Assembly (NCBI GenBank): GCA_964595945.1
Contig: CAZQSL010000009.1
Span: 1 to 49,903 of the forward strand
Reading direction: 5' to 3'
Source: CAZQSL01 sp964595945
GTDB lineage: Bacteria > UBP15 > UBA6099 > JAJRTR01
DNA: 49,903 nucleotides
Part shown: in pieces, positions 42,038 to 49,903 of the stretch
How the letters are laid out: every line of letters begins with the position of its first letter
Numbering within the stretch: the stretch's first letter is position 1
Notes under the pieces: generated by a model
Database searches by the model: none
Seen by the model: only the letters and a program-made list of their open reading frames with translations
What the model was told of the DNA's origin: nothing
Translations under genes and position numbers: made by a program

Positions 42038-43549
42038 TCAAATATCTCCTGGCAATTCGTTTTTGTCCCTGACGGGTAGTGTCACGGAAAACACAGTCAG
42101 CACTCCCGGATCGCTTGTGACGGATATGCGTCCGCCCTGTGTTTCGATATTCTGCTTGGTGATGGCGAGGCCAAACCCCGCGCCGGTGTCTTTAGTGGTA
42201 AAAGCCGGGGTGAAAATGCGCGAGATGTTATCAGGTTTGATGCCGGGGCCAGAGTCGGTCACCGTGATGACGACAGAGCCCTTGTCACTGGCGCCGGAGT
42301 GAGGAGGGGTGAAATGTGACGCAACGCGTATTTCTCCGGAATAGTCGAGGGCCTGGGCGGCGTTGACGATGAGGTTGAGGATCGCTTGCATCAAGTTCTC
42401 CTCCTGGGTCAGGATGGCAGGCATATCAGGCTCGATATCTTCCATGATGGTGATATTTCTGTTTTTCATCTCGAAGCGTGCGAGACGCAGGATTTCGTTC
42501 ATAATCTCGTTGGCCGGTATCATGCGCCACTCTGATGCTGACGGCTGGATAAATCTGATCAGTCTGTCAAGCACATTGGATACCCGTTCGATGTCCCCCA
42601 TCATGATTTCCGAATAGTTGGCCAGTTGCAGATTTGACGCTGACTTGGTCCTCATATTTTCCACCGTCCGGCGGATTTCATTCAGCGGGGTCTGCACTTC
42701 GAGTCCGATATTGGTTGCAAGGCTGCCGAGCGATGTCAATCTGTCCACCACACGCATTCTTTCCTGTATGCGGCGCATGTGTGCGGCGTCGTCGAATGAT
42801 ACGATCAGGCCGATCAGGGTATTGTCGTGGTCGCGAAGAAAGGATGTGGAAATCGACACTGGCAGAGATTCTGCCATCACGTCGGTTTTGAGCCGCACTT
42901 CACGGCAAACGAAAGTCTTGCGTTCGTTGATAATGGCGCTCACCGTGTGGTGGAAATCCCTGTTGATGGGAATGTCGGGGATCAGATGCGAAAGTGGTTT
43001 GCCGATGTAATCGGCCGACTGGATGCCGAGAATGACTTCTGCGTCGCTGCTCATGGAAGTGATGATAGCGCCTTCGTCGATCGTCAGCACACCGCCCGAT
43101 ATGGTCTGGATGAGATATTGATTCATGGTGGTGATCATACTGTTGAATGCCTTGCCGACCATAGCGAGTTCGCCTTCACCCGCGAGCGGTATAGTGCGGG
43201 CGAGATCGCCGCTCGCGACGCTCGCGGTGCCGATCGTGATGCTGCGGAGCGGAGCCGTGATCGCAACCGAAAGAGCAAGGCCCGCTGTCATGGCAATCGC
43301 GCCTCCGAGCACTATCACTACGGTCGTGTGGCCTATCGTTTCCTGCACGTTCTGGCGGAATTCATTCATCGTGGAAGGAACACGCCTCTGAACGAGTTCA
43401 CGGTTGCCAATGTCTATCATGACAAGTCCGAGACCAAGCACTAGCAGCGTAGTCAGCACCGGGATAGCGATCATCAGGCGCAACCTGAAACTTTCCTTGA
43501 TTTGCAGTTGAGTATCGCTGTCGTTGTCAATCCTGTTGCGATCGTTCAT
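42038..43549 (-). CDS. HAMP-PAS sensor histidine kinase with Leu in place of the H-box His
   Basis: 503 residues; AGGAG upstream of the ATG. Transmembrane helices near 29-52 (LMIAIPVLTTLLVLGLGL) and 76-96 (TTVVIVLGGAIAMTAGLALS), a HAMP (ITAPLRSITIGTASVASGDL), a PAS domain (about 145-265), then the dimerisation helix and HATPase (LIVNAAQALD, VTDSGPGIKP, GAGFGLAITKQNIETQGG). In the H-box the family pattern is AHEIxxPL; here it reads GLEVQTPLNEI, with Leu (codon CTC at 42701-42703, residue 283) where His should be. Catalytic ATPase motifs look intact. It may be a phosphatase-only or receptor-type partner, or the residue may differ from a His in close relatives. Paired with the regulator three bases downstream. 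Confidence 0.9.
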   Translation of the reverse strand: MNDRNRIDNDSDTQLQIKESFRLRLMIAIPVLTTLLVLGLGLVMIDIGNRELVQRRVPSTMNEFRQNVQETIGHTTVVIVLGGAIAMTAGLALSVAITAPLRSITIGTASVASGDLARTIPLAGEGELAMVGKAFNSMITTMNQYLIQTISGGVLTIDEGAIITSMSSDAEVILGIQSADYIGKPLSHLIPDIPINRDFHHTVSAIINERKTFVCREVRLKTDVMAESLPVSISTSFLRDHDNTLIGLIVSFDDAAHMRRIQERMRVVDRLTSLGSLATNIGLEVQTPLNEIRRTVENMRTKSASNLQLANYSEIMMGDIERVSNVLDRLIRFIQPSASEWRMIPANEIMNEILRLARFEMKNRNITIMEDIEPDMPAILTQEENLMQAILNLIVNAAQALDYSGEIRVASHFTPPHSGASDKGSVVITVTDSGPGIKPDNISRIFTPAFTTKDTGAGFGLAITKQNIETQGGRISVTSDPGVLTVFSVTLPVRDKNELPGDI

Positions 43550-43579
43550 ATATCTCCTGCCGCATGGATGCTCCGCGGC

Positions 43580-43978
43580 TTATCGTACCTTTAGGTTTCG
43601 CTTGACTTTGTCGAGCAGAATGTTCGGCGCAAACGGTTTGGACATAAAGTCGTTGGCGCCGAGCGTAAGCGCCTTCTGGATGTCACTTTTTTCCGATCGT
43701 GACGTGAGCATCATGATCGGGACAGTCTTGGTGCGTTTGTCATTGCGAAGCTTTGCGATCACCTCAAACCCGTCAGCGCCAGGCATCATTATATCGAGGA
43801 TCACAAGTTGCGGAGGTTTTTTACATGCCCGCTCTACGGCCTCGATGCCGTTTCGCGCACAATCCACGTCAAAACCCGCATGCTTGAGGCGCGCTTCGAG
43901 TATCGTAAGCATGTTTTCCTCATCGTCAACGATGAGTATCCGCTTTTTCAACAACATGGGCATTCGGTCATCCGGCAT
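43580..43978 (-). CDS. CheY-like receiver-only response regulator
   Basis: 132 residues, a single receiver: ILIVDDEENM (acidic pair), QLVILDIMMPGADGF (phospho-Asp), the Thr/Ser switch IMMLTSRSE and the conserved Lys in MSKPFAPNIL. No output domain follows. It lies 30 bases before the kinase gene and probably forms one unit with the kinase and NtrC-type regulator; it may act by protein contact or as a phosphate sink. An alternative start is ATG 43957. The first gene of the long minus-strand run. Confidence 0.92.
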   Translation of the reverse strand: MPDDRMPMLLKKRILIVDDEENMLTILEARLKHAGFDVDCARNGIEAVERACKKPPQLVILDIMMPGADGFEVIAKLRNDKRTKTVPIMMLTSRSEKSDIQKALTLGANDFMSKPFAPNILLDKVKRNLKVR

Positions 43979-44327
43979 CGCATAGCGATGCTCTTAGGCC
44001 ATCACCACCCCGAAGTGTGTAAGTTCTTACACTTTCATCGTAATAATACAGCCTTTTCTACCATTTTTCAAACAATCCAATACTCCGGCCAACCAATTTT
44101 TCAGCTTTGACCGGCAGGGCGATCTATATCCTTTTATATAGTGTCCGAAACGCGGTCATCTTTTTTGTTACACACCCCGATATAGTCAAACTATTTTCCA
44201 TGTCGCGAACACGTTATCCCCACGGCTGTCTAATTATCCAAAAGAGTTTTTTCGCATCAACCGTAACCTCTTTGTCAGATTTCACATATTGACGATGAAC
44301 GGGTAATAAATTCAGGAGGATCGATCT
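43979..44327. other. Divergent intergenic region
   Basis: 349 bases between the receiver gene (-) and the VIT-VWA gene (+). No coding evidence. It is T/A-rich at 44040-44300 and should hold two promoters facing outward; a TATATAGTG-like stretch at 44136-44146 could be part of one, but I cannot define -35/-10 elements with confidence. The strong ribosome site CAGGAGGA at 44313-44320 sets the start of the downstream gene. Confidence 0.5.
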
Positions 44328-46574
44328 GTGAGACAGACAATCATTGGGCTAATAATTGTTTTGGCGGCAATAATTGCTCCGGCTGGAGCGCATGCCGCAG
44401 GGTTTATCGTACCGCTCCCCACCACTGATCCTGCTCCTGCTCCAAACCGGGTGAAATTCGACATCAGTTATCAGCACATCGCCGTTTCGATCACAGAGGC
44501 GGCGGCGCGCACAACCATCGAGCAGACAATCGTCAACCGAACGCTCCGGCCGGTAGAAGGATGGTATGTCTTTCCAGTCCCCGAGGGCGCGGCCGTCAGC
44601 AAATTTTCCCTTTTCGTCAACGATATGGAAATTGCCGGTGAAATCCTTGATCGTGATAAGGCCAGGAGTATCTATGAAGATATCGTGCGCCGCGCACAGG
44701 ATCCCGCACTGCTCGAGTTGGCCGGCAAAGGCATTTTTCGCGCACGCATATTTCCCATCGAAGCCGGGGGCTCCCGCAAAATCAAGCTTTCCTATGTTTC
44801 CACTCTCCCATCCACAGGCGGAGCATGGCACTACAACTGCCCCATCAAGTCTCCTCAGTACTCAGGCGGAGTTACTGAAACTGCCATCACGGTCAACCTG
44901 TCGTCAAAATTCCCCCTTCGCAATATCTACTCTCCCTCTCATATCATTCGCACAAGCCGGTCCGGCAAAAACTCCGCAACCATCTCGGTCACGGAAAAAG
45001 ACAATATGCCATCTGCCGATTTCGATCTGTTTTTCGACACGAGCCGCGAAGGCATGGGCCTCTCACTCCTGACATATTTCCCGCGCCGCGAAGACGGCTA
45101 CTTCATGTTACTCGCATCTCCAGGCCTGCGCGAAGACCCTGACACGATCACACCCAAAGATATTGTATTTGTCTTCGACCGCACGGGCAGCATGAGCGGC
45201 AGCAAAATGGAACAGGCAAGAAACGCTCTCGTCTACTGCCTCCGTTCACTCAACAAAAACGACAGATTCAACGTCATAACCTTCAATGAATCCCCCTCAC
45301 CCATATTCAATCAACTACGTATCGCGTCATCGTCAAACATCAGAGAAGCCGTCGAAGAAGTCTCGGACATGCAGGCCGCGGGTGGCACCAACATCAATGA
45401 CGCCCTCACCAGCGCATACAAAATGCTCGATCCGCAAAACAGGCGTCCCTCATATATCATATTTCTCACGGACGGACTCCCCACCGCCGGCATTACCAGC
45501 ATCGCCGACATCATATCCAATGTCACAAAAGCTGCCCGCAAAGTCAACGCAAGAATATTCACGTTCGGCGTAGGGTACGACGTCAACACGCTGCTCCTCG
45601 ATACCCTCACGGAACGCGTCGGCGGGTATGGCGCTTATGTCCGCCCGGAAGAAGATATCGAAGTGAAAGTCAGCGATCTGTTCCGCATGGTCAACAACCC
45701 TGTCCTGACCGGGCCGGAAATCGACTTCGGCGGACTCGCCCCTTACGACATCACTCCCGCAAAGTATCCTGACATCTACAGCGGCACCAACCTCATCATC
45801 ACGGGCCGGCTCAAACACAACATCCCTTCGACAATCATCATCGAAGGTGCCGAGACAGGCCACCAGCGCAAGTATCTGTACACCTATGCGCCCGAAGACT
45901 CCAGCGGCCAGTCGGACTTCATCCCCACCATCTGGGCCGCGCGGCGCATCGGCACTCTCATCAAGGAGATTCAGATCAACGGATCGAACACCGAGCTTGT
46001 CGAAGAAATCGTCCGCCTCAGCAAACGATATGGCATAGTCACCGAATACACATCGTTCCTCGCTCGCGAAGATGTCCGAATCGATACATACTCCATTCAG
46101 CAGATGACTGCAAGCGCGGACCGGACCATGAATGAAGCACAAAAGGAAAAATCTGGCAAGGCCTCGGTCAGCAGAAGCATCGCCAACAACGCAATGCAAA
46201 TGGCCGACAACACAGCCGCCATCGGCAAGGGCTATGGTGCCAGCCCAGACTCAGCGCAGCCATCTTCAGCTCCTGTGAAACCCGATGCTCATCCCGTCCC
46301 CGCATCACTTGTCATGGCCGGAGCCCGTGCTTTCAAGCATGCGGACAATCGCTGGATAGACACCAATGTCGATGCCTCCACCAGGATCATCGAAATCAAA
46401 TCCTTCAGTGACGCCATGTTGGAACTCATCACAAAACTACCCGAACTCCGCGAATGCGCAGCAATAGGCGACGACGTAACCATCCTTGTCATCCCCGGAT
46501 ACGCCGTCAGATTCCACGGCGCCGGCGCGACGAAACTCAACGGTGAAATATCCGATAGCCTTCAGTTGAAATGA
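44328..46574 (+). CDS. Secreted VIT/VWA domain protein
   Basis: 748 residues, GTG start with CAGGAGGA seven bases upstream. Signal peptide: IIGLIIVLAAIIAPAGAHA (about 2-23). A vault/inter-alpha-trypsin (VIT) domain follows (IEQTIVNRTLRPVEGWYVFP; GKGIFRARIFPIEAGGSRKI), then a VWA domain near 275-455 with an intact MIDAS, DRTGSMSGS, plus FLTDGLPTAG. A later beta-rich domain and a Lys/Ala/Pro-rich stretch precede a C-terminal globular part (AIGDDVTILVIPGYAVRF). VIT-VWA proteins are found on bacterial surfaces, often in sortase or pilus-related settings, and bind proteins through the metal site. No sorting signal or lipobox is seen, so it is periplasmic or released. Confidence 0.93.
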   Translation: MRQTIIGLIIVLAAIIAPAGAHAAGFIVPLPTTDPAPAPNRVKFDISYQHIAVSITEAAARTTIEQTIVNRTLRPVEGWYVFPVPEGAAVSKFSLFVNDMEIAGEILDRDKARSIYEDIVRRAQDPALLELAGKGIFRARIFPIEAGGSRKIKLSYVSTLPSTGGAWHYNCPIKSPQYSGGVTETAITVNLSSKFPLRNIYSPSHIIRTSRSGKNSATISVTEKDNMPSADFDLFFDTSREGMGLSLLTYFPRREDGYFMLLASPGLREDPDTITPKDIVFVFDRTGSMSGSKMEQARNALVYCLRSLNKNDRFNVITFNESPSPIFNQLRIASSSNIREAVEEVSDMQAAGGTNINDALTSAYKMLDPQNRRPSYIIFLTDGLPTAGITSIADIISNVTKAARKVNARIFTFGVGYDVNTLLLDTLTERVGGYGAYVRPEEDIEVKVSDLFRMVNNPVLTGPEIDFGGLAPYDITPAKYPDIYSGTNLIITGRLKHNIPSTIIIEGAETGHQRKYLYTYAPEDSSGQSDFIPTIWAARRIGTLIKEIQINGSNTELVEEIVRLSKRYGIVTEYTSFLAREDVRIDTYSIQQMTASADRTMNEAQKEKSGKASVSRSIANNAMQMADNTAAIGKGYGASPDSAQPSSAPVKPDAHPVPASLVMAGARAFKHADNRWIDTNVDASTRIIEIKSFSDAMLELITKLPELRECAAIGDDVTILVIPGYAVRFHGAGATKLNGEISDSLQLK

Positions 46575-46642
46575 TCCTGACTGGGAGTATCCCTCGCGGA
46601 ACGAGTGAATATGTTGTACCGATTAGCATCCATTGAAGTACC

Positions 46643-46699
46643 ATGAGTAGCGCGGCGGCGGGGTTCGTTATACCACGCCCAACATCAGAAACAAACGGC
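46643..46699 (+). pseudogene. Remnant start of a second VIT-VWA gene
   Basis: From an ATG at 46643 the frame reads SSAAAGFVIPRPTSE, closely like AAGFIVPLPTTDP at the mature N-terminus of the preceding VIT-VWA protein. The resemblance ends after about 15 residues where the terminator stem begins, and the frame upstream is closed by a stop. It may be the trace of a tandem duplicate, deleted between two short homologies. Confidence 0.4.
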
Positions 46700-46741
46700 T
46701 GGTGTGATCCCCGTATTGCGGGGATCACACCAGAGATTTTT
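46700..46741 (+). terminator. Strong intrinsic terminator
   Basis: A perfect 14-bp stem, TGGTGTGATCCCCG (46700-46713) with CGGGGATCACACCA (46719-46732), 5-base loop, followed by GAGATTTTT. It ends transcription of the VIT-VWA gene 126 bases after its stop. Confidence 0.85.
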
Positions 46742-46904
46742 CGCTTATACTTATTCCTTCCAAATTGTTACAGCAACAATGCGTATGAGTCCAAATGTGA
46801 GAAGAATGGCTTCGCTTAAGTTATTCGCAAAAGCTACGGGGAATTAAACAAAAGGATAGTGCCGGTGTGGAAGCCAAACACGGCAATTTCGTACAGTCAC
46901 GGGA
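46742..46904. other. Spacer between terminator and TetR gene end
   Basis: About 160 bases past the terminator that hold no gene, and no clear terminator for the TetR gene (-). Together with 46575-46741 this makes a 330-base gap whose only features are the duplicate-gene remnant and the terminator. Confidence 0.4.
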
Positions 46905-47486
46905 TCAATCTCTGCGATTAAGCAAACCTGACGACAGCATGGAGTACATGATGTCGACGATCTGCTCTTTTTTCACCTTGCGTGGATTTTTGAAGTGTCG
47001 ACGGCTGAGTGTATCGAGTAATCCTACGATCGATACTGCGGCAAGGTGAAAGTCTATCTGCTTGATGTATCCCCTTCTGTATCCGTCGTCGAGCATGTCG
47101 GCCATGAAAAGCACGAATCTCTCTCGCACGGTTTCGATTTCTCCGAGGGTCTTGGGGTCGATGCCGTTTGACAACTCATTAGTAATGATTCGCGCAAGGT
47201 CTCCATACCTGAGGTATAGAGTGACACTCTCTTCGATTAAGACGCGGAAATGTTGCATGAATGGCAAATCAGAATCGAGGGCCGCACCCAATTTTGCGAT
47301 GATGCGTTCGAGCCCGTCGGTGACAGCCGCCGAAAAGAGCTCTGATTTGCTCGGATAGTAGAGATAAAGGGTGCCCTTGCCCACACCCGCGCGCCGTGCT
47401 ATTTCCTCGACGCGGGCCTGATGAAAACCCTGTTTCGAGAATTCTACAACAGCCGCGCGCAATATCTTGTCATTATGTTTTTTCAT
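46905..47486 (-). CDS. TetR/AcrR-family transcriptional regulator
   Basis: 193 residues. The N-terminal helix-turn-helix is typical: RVEEIARRAGVGKGTLYLYY, preceded by ILRAAVVEFSKQGFHQA. The C-terminal part is an all-helical ligand-binding domain (YLRYGDLARIITNELSNG). It lies 21 bases after the FGGY kinase gene on the same strand, so it is probably cotranscribed as the last gene and may repress its own operon. The ligand is not known. No clear ribosome site precedes the ATG. Confidence 0.92.
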   Translation of the reverse strand: MKKHNDKILRAAVVEFSKQGFHQARVEEIARRAGVGKGTLYLYYPSKSELFSAAVTDGLERIIAKLGAALDSDLPFMQHFRVLIEESVTLYLRYGDLARIITNELSNGIDPKTLGEIETVRERFVLFMADMLDDGYRRGYIKQIDFHLAAVSIVGLLDTLSRRHFKNPRKVKKEQIVDIMYSMLSSGLLNRRD

Positions 47487-47507
47487 GTGTTTTGTGTTTC
47501 AGGCAAC

Positions 47508-49112
47508 TTACTGGAGTTCCCTGTTCATGGCCCAGAACAATTTTTTGTTGTTTTTATATAGCTTTTTGAAAATGCCGAAGCCTCTGTCGTATATCGTGCG
47601 GTATTCGGCGCGAGGGATGTATGTGTTTCTGACCGGGACAAAATCACGGGCTTTTCCAAAAGAGGGAATAACGCCAAGCCCGACGCCACAAATCACGGCT
47701 GCGCCAACAGCGCCAGCGTCCTGGGGATTGTCGATTGTTTCGATTGTCCTACCGGTGACATCCGCCATGATCTGGCACCACACATCGGATTTTGCGCCAC
47801 CGCCGACAAAACGGACCGTTTCCCTGCGGGGTATCTTCTTTTCGATAGATTCGAGCATCCATCTTTTGTGATATGCAACGCCTTCGAGCACAGCGCGTAT
47901 CAACATCCTCTTGCCGGTTTTTAGTCCCACATTGAAAAACATGGCTCGCGCGAATGGATCTTCGGCCGGTGCGCGGTTTCCATGCAACCAGGGGGTGAAT
48001 ATCACTCCGCCCGCGCCGGGTGGCGTTTCTTCCACTACCTGATTGAGCAATGGATACAGAGAGCCAGGGTCTTCGATGTCGCCTCCGTGGGTCTTGAGGT
48101 ATACACCGATATCATCGAGTGCAAGATGGTCGCGCACCCATTGCAGGCATACCCCCGATGTTTCCTGTTCGGCGACATAGTTGTATCTGTCTGGCATAAC
48201 ACCGAGTATCGAAGCGATAAGGCAAGTAATATCCACCATGCGCTTGTCGACATTCGACACCACCCAGCCCGAAGTGCCGACATATATATGAGTGTCATAA
48301 AGGTTGGTGCAGCCGGCTCCGATGCAGATTGACGAAACATCGCCGCCGCCGCCGAATACAGGAGTGCCAGCCTTGAGGCCAAGTTCTGCGGCAGCCTTTT
48401 CACTGAGTCCCCCGACGGGGTCTGTCGATTGCACGATCGGCGGCAGGTGGTCGATATTCACATCGAACATCCTGCACATGCTTTTGCTCCACCCGAGATG
48501 CCCAGGCCGAGTGTCATACAGAAAGGTGATATTTGCCGAGTCCGGTGTCATGCAAAACTCACCGGTGCAGCGTAATAGCAGATATTCCTTTACATCGAGC
48601 CACTTGTGCATCTTTGTGAAAAGCTCAGGCTCGTTACGCCGCATCCAGTGATACTTCCACAAAGGGTCTTTTGCGGTTGCCGCCATACCGCCGGTAATAT
48701 AAAGAGACTTCAGCAACTTGCGCGCATTCATGTTCGCGATACGGATAGGGCCGTGATGAAGGTAATCGGAGATTTCCCTGGTCGAGCGTCCGTCCATGTA
48801 ACTCATCGGATTACGCAAAGCGCGTCCCTCTCTGTCGACGGCGATAAACCCCTGCATCTGGCAGCAGAAGGATACTCCACGGATAGCGGAAGGATCGGTT
48901 TTCACTCTGTCGAGTATCGTTGCCGTTGAGGCACACATGGCATTCCACCAGTCGTCAACGCACTGTTCGGCCCCCCCCCCGGGGATCATGTGAAGAGGAT
49001 ATCCGGCCTGCGCCGTGTCAATGATCTCGATGTGATCCGTAATGCTGTAGAGACACGTCTTGCATCCGGTAGTGCCTATGTCATAAGCGAGGATATACGA
49101 GGCATCGTTCAT
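47508..49112 (-). CDS. FGGY-family carbohydrate kinase
   Basis: 534 residues from the ATG at 49112 (AAAGG seven bases upstream; MNDASYILAYDIGTTGCK is the family start); the longer frame to 49181 adds 23 implausible residues. ATP-dependent kinase of the sugar kinase/Hsp70 fold. Seen: phosphate-1 loop YDIGTTGCKT, GFIAVDREGRALRNPMSYMD, WMRRNEPELFTK, the FGGY signatures GVAYHKRWMLESI and VRFVGGGAKSDVWCQIMADV, and NPQDAGAVGAAV. Xylulokinase-like is the closest impression; the sugar or polyol cannot be named. A G10 tract (48971-48980) within codons 45-48 makes a frameshift-prone site. It stands between the SCP-2 and TetR genes. Confidence 0.9.
   Translation of the reverse strand: MNDASYILAYDIGTTGCKTCLYSITDHIEIIDTAQAGYPLHMIPGGGAEQCVDDWWNAMCASTATILDRVKTDPSAIRGVSFCCQMQGFIAVDREGRALRNPMSYMDGRSTREISDYLHHGPIRIANMNARKLLKSLYITGGMAATAKDPLWKYHWMRRNEPELFTKMHKWLDVKEYLLLRCTGEFCMTPDSANITFLYDTRPGHLGWSKSMCRMFDVNIDHLPPIVQSTDPVGGLSEKAAAELGLKAGTPVFGGGGDVSSICIGAGCTNLYDTHIYVGTSGWVVSNVDKRMVDITCLIASILGVMPDRYNYVAEQETSGVCLQWVRDHLALDDIGVYLKTHGGDIEDPGSLYPLLNQVVEETPPGAGGVIFTPWLHGNRAPAEDPFARAMFFNVGLKTGKRMLIRAVLEGVAYHKRWMLESIEKKIPRRETVRFVGGGAKSDVWCQIMADVTGRTIETIDNPQDAGAVGAAVICGVGLGVIPSFGKARDFVPVRNTYIPRAEYRTIYDRGFGIFKKLYKNNKKLFWAMNRELQ
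48971..48980 (-). repeat. G10 homopolymer inside the FGGY kinase coding sequence
   Basis: Ten consecutive C on the plus strand (G on the coding strand) give the GGG codons of the sequence MIPGGGAEQC near residues 42-51, only about 130 bases into the gene. Long mononucleotide tracts near the 5' end are classic sites of slipped-strand length change; a change by one base would truncate the kinase. Read errors in assembly are an alternative. Confidence 0.85.
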
Positions 49113-49203
49113 CTCTGAGCCTTTCGCCGCAATTTGTGTGCAAGAGTGAAGCAGCCGTCCCGGGCGCGCCTGTAGCCACACCCGGAACGACAGTTTATAT
49201 CAT

Positions 49204-49617
49204 TCAGCCTTCGATTTCTTCGCGCACTATTTCGATGACAGCACGCAGCCTGATGGCGTCTGGTTTCGCGCCTTCTATAGCGAGTTCCCCCGACATATAG
49301 GCAGCAGTGGCGTCCTTGTCGCCGATGAGTATGGCGGCTGTGTTTTTCCCTGTCGCCTTCAGCGTCACATCCGCGCCATCGGTCGAGCCAGTGCCTGTCG
49401 AAAACTTGCCGTCATCGACGACGAGCCAGATTGCTTCCGCCCCGTCTGTGGGTGTAATCTGAAACTTTCGCGACCAGCCTTCCACCTCATCCTGAATGTC
49501 ATCCGATTCGTTACTAATGGCACAAAAGAGCCCCATGAATTCGGGGAGATCGGCGACTTCAAATTCTCCCTCTTCGATTTTTTCAGCCATTTTTTTCCTG
49601 AGTTCTGCGTCTGCCAT
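49204..49617 (-). CDS. SCP-2 sterol-carrier domain protein
   Basis: 137 residues from the ATG at 49617, with AGGAG nine bases before it; an ATG at 49626 lies inside that ribosome site. The SCP-2 fold pattern is seen: KFQITPTDGAEAIWLVVDDG, then GADVTLKATGKNTAAILIGD and the closing helix-strand AAYMSGELAIEGAKPDAIRL. These domains bind lipids or acyl-CoA. It lies between an aminotransferase and a carbohydrate kinase gene; a shared pathway is possible but none is evident. Spacing to the kinase start is 91 bases. Confidence 0.88.
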   Translation of the reverse strand: MADAELRKKMAEKIEEGEFEVADLPEFMGLFCAISNESDDIQDEVEGWSRKFQITPTDGAEAIWLVVDDGKFSTGTGSTDGADVTLKATGKNTAAILIGDKDATAAYMSGELAIEGAKPDAIRLRAVIEIVREEIEG

Positions 49618-49644
49618 TGCCGGCATCTCCTTTCGGTTTTGAGA

Positions 49645-49903
49645 TCAGGCGGTTTCGATGTTCGCAAACACGCGGTCGAATCCAGCCAGTGCTTTATCGA
49701 TAACGTCATCCGTATCTGCCATGCTTGTGTAGAGACGGCTGCCGGCAAGCGTGACAATGCCTTCAGCCATAAACGCGGCGCCCATTTCTTCCATCATGTG
49801 TTTTCTCGGCTTTGCCTCTTCGAGCGCATGGGGGTCCATAATGTCAAGGAGCTGCTGAGTGATAGTCGAACCGCCGGACACGACGCGTCGGTAGCGGATA
49901 TTG
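49645..49903 (-). CDS. Class III aminotransferase, C-terminal part (partial)
   Basis: Only the last 85 codons are present; the frame is open to the window edge and the true start lies beyond 49903. The piece reads like the C-terminal small domain of glutamate-1-semialdehyde-aminomutase-type enzymes: MMEEMGAAFMAEGIVTLAGS, then TSMADTDDVIDKALAGFDRV. The PLP lysine and substrate-binding regions are outside the window, so substrate cannot be assigned. The SCP-2 gene begins 27 bases downstream and may be in the same operon. Confidence 0.7.
   Translation of the reverse strand, partial: NIRYRRVVSGGSTITQQLLDIMDPHALEEAKPRKHMMEEMGAAFMAEGIVTLAGSRLYTSMADTDDVIDKALAGFDRVFANIETA

Noticed and set aside
1..49903. 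tRNA or rRNA genes, CRISPR arrays, intact insertion sequences
   Set aside because: No cloverleaf-like sequence, rRNA signature, regular spaced repeat or transposase frame was seen in any gap; a covariance-model scan would settle tRNAs.

Overview
The window is bacterial, dense in genes and moderately GC-rich. Many starts are NTG codons with good Shine-Dalgarno sequences. Nothing in it fixes the phylum. Type IV pilus/type II secretion motor genes, a CcsA/ResB-like pair, sigma-54 regulation, secreted VIT/VWA and M14 proteins and a B12-dependent microcompartment suggest an uncultured anaerobic bacterium with a Gram-negative-type envelope. That is inference, not a placement. I saw no rRNA, tRNA or CRISPR array.

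Layout. 1-12.3 kb: a GH31 glycosidase (5' end cut off), a secreted glycerophosphodiester phosphodiesterase, mfd, a GH57 branching enzyme, uvrB and a secreted M14 carboxypeptidase. 12.3-16.9 kb: an AraC regulator divergent from a three-gene unit encoding a sphingosine-1-phosphate-lyase-like PLP enzyme, a COG2159 amidohydrolase and a DMT transporter. 17-20.8 kb: a 1293-residue multi-PAS hybrid histidine kinase, divergent from the next operon.

21.0-30.2 kb is the centrepiece, a bacterial microcompartment operon for ethanolamine: eutN, a BMC-H shell gene, eutB, eutC, eutL, eutE, eutT, pduL, a divergent BMC-like gene, pduS, pduT and a small EutQ/EutT-N-terminal-like gene. EutBC deaminates ethanolamine to acetaldehyde, EutE makes acetyl-CoA, PduL makes acetyl-phosphate, EutT makes adenosylcobalamin, and PduS/PduT probably carry electrons to reduce cobalamin or recycle cofactors. 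No alcohol dehydrogenase, EutA reactivase, EutH permease or acetate kinase lies in the window. After the operon comes decayed DNA: a HEPN-like fragment abutting an opposite-strand fragment that may be phage-derived, then a long palindrome.

30.8-44.0 kb is a long run on the minus strand. Read in transcription order it holds a receiver protein, a sensor kinase whose H-box His is replaced by Leu, an NtrC-type activator, PilB and PilC motors, a PIG-V-like mannosyltransferase, a VWA protein flanked by flagellin-D1-like helices, a DUF483-like Cys protein, a radical SAM enzyme, a small membrane protein, and CcsA-like and ResB-like proteins. 44.3-46.6 kb: a secreted VIT-VWA protein followed by what looks like the remnant start of a second copy and a strong terminator. 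46.9-49.9 kb (minus): a class III aminotransferase (partial), an SCP-2 protein, an FGGY kinase with a G10 tract in its coding sequence, and a TetR regulator.

The strongest candidates for something undescribed are the flagellin-like/VWA fusion with its radical SAM neighbours, and the SPL-like unit next to a EUT/PDU mosaic microcompartment.
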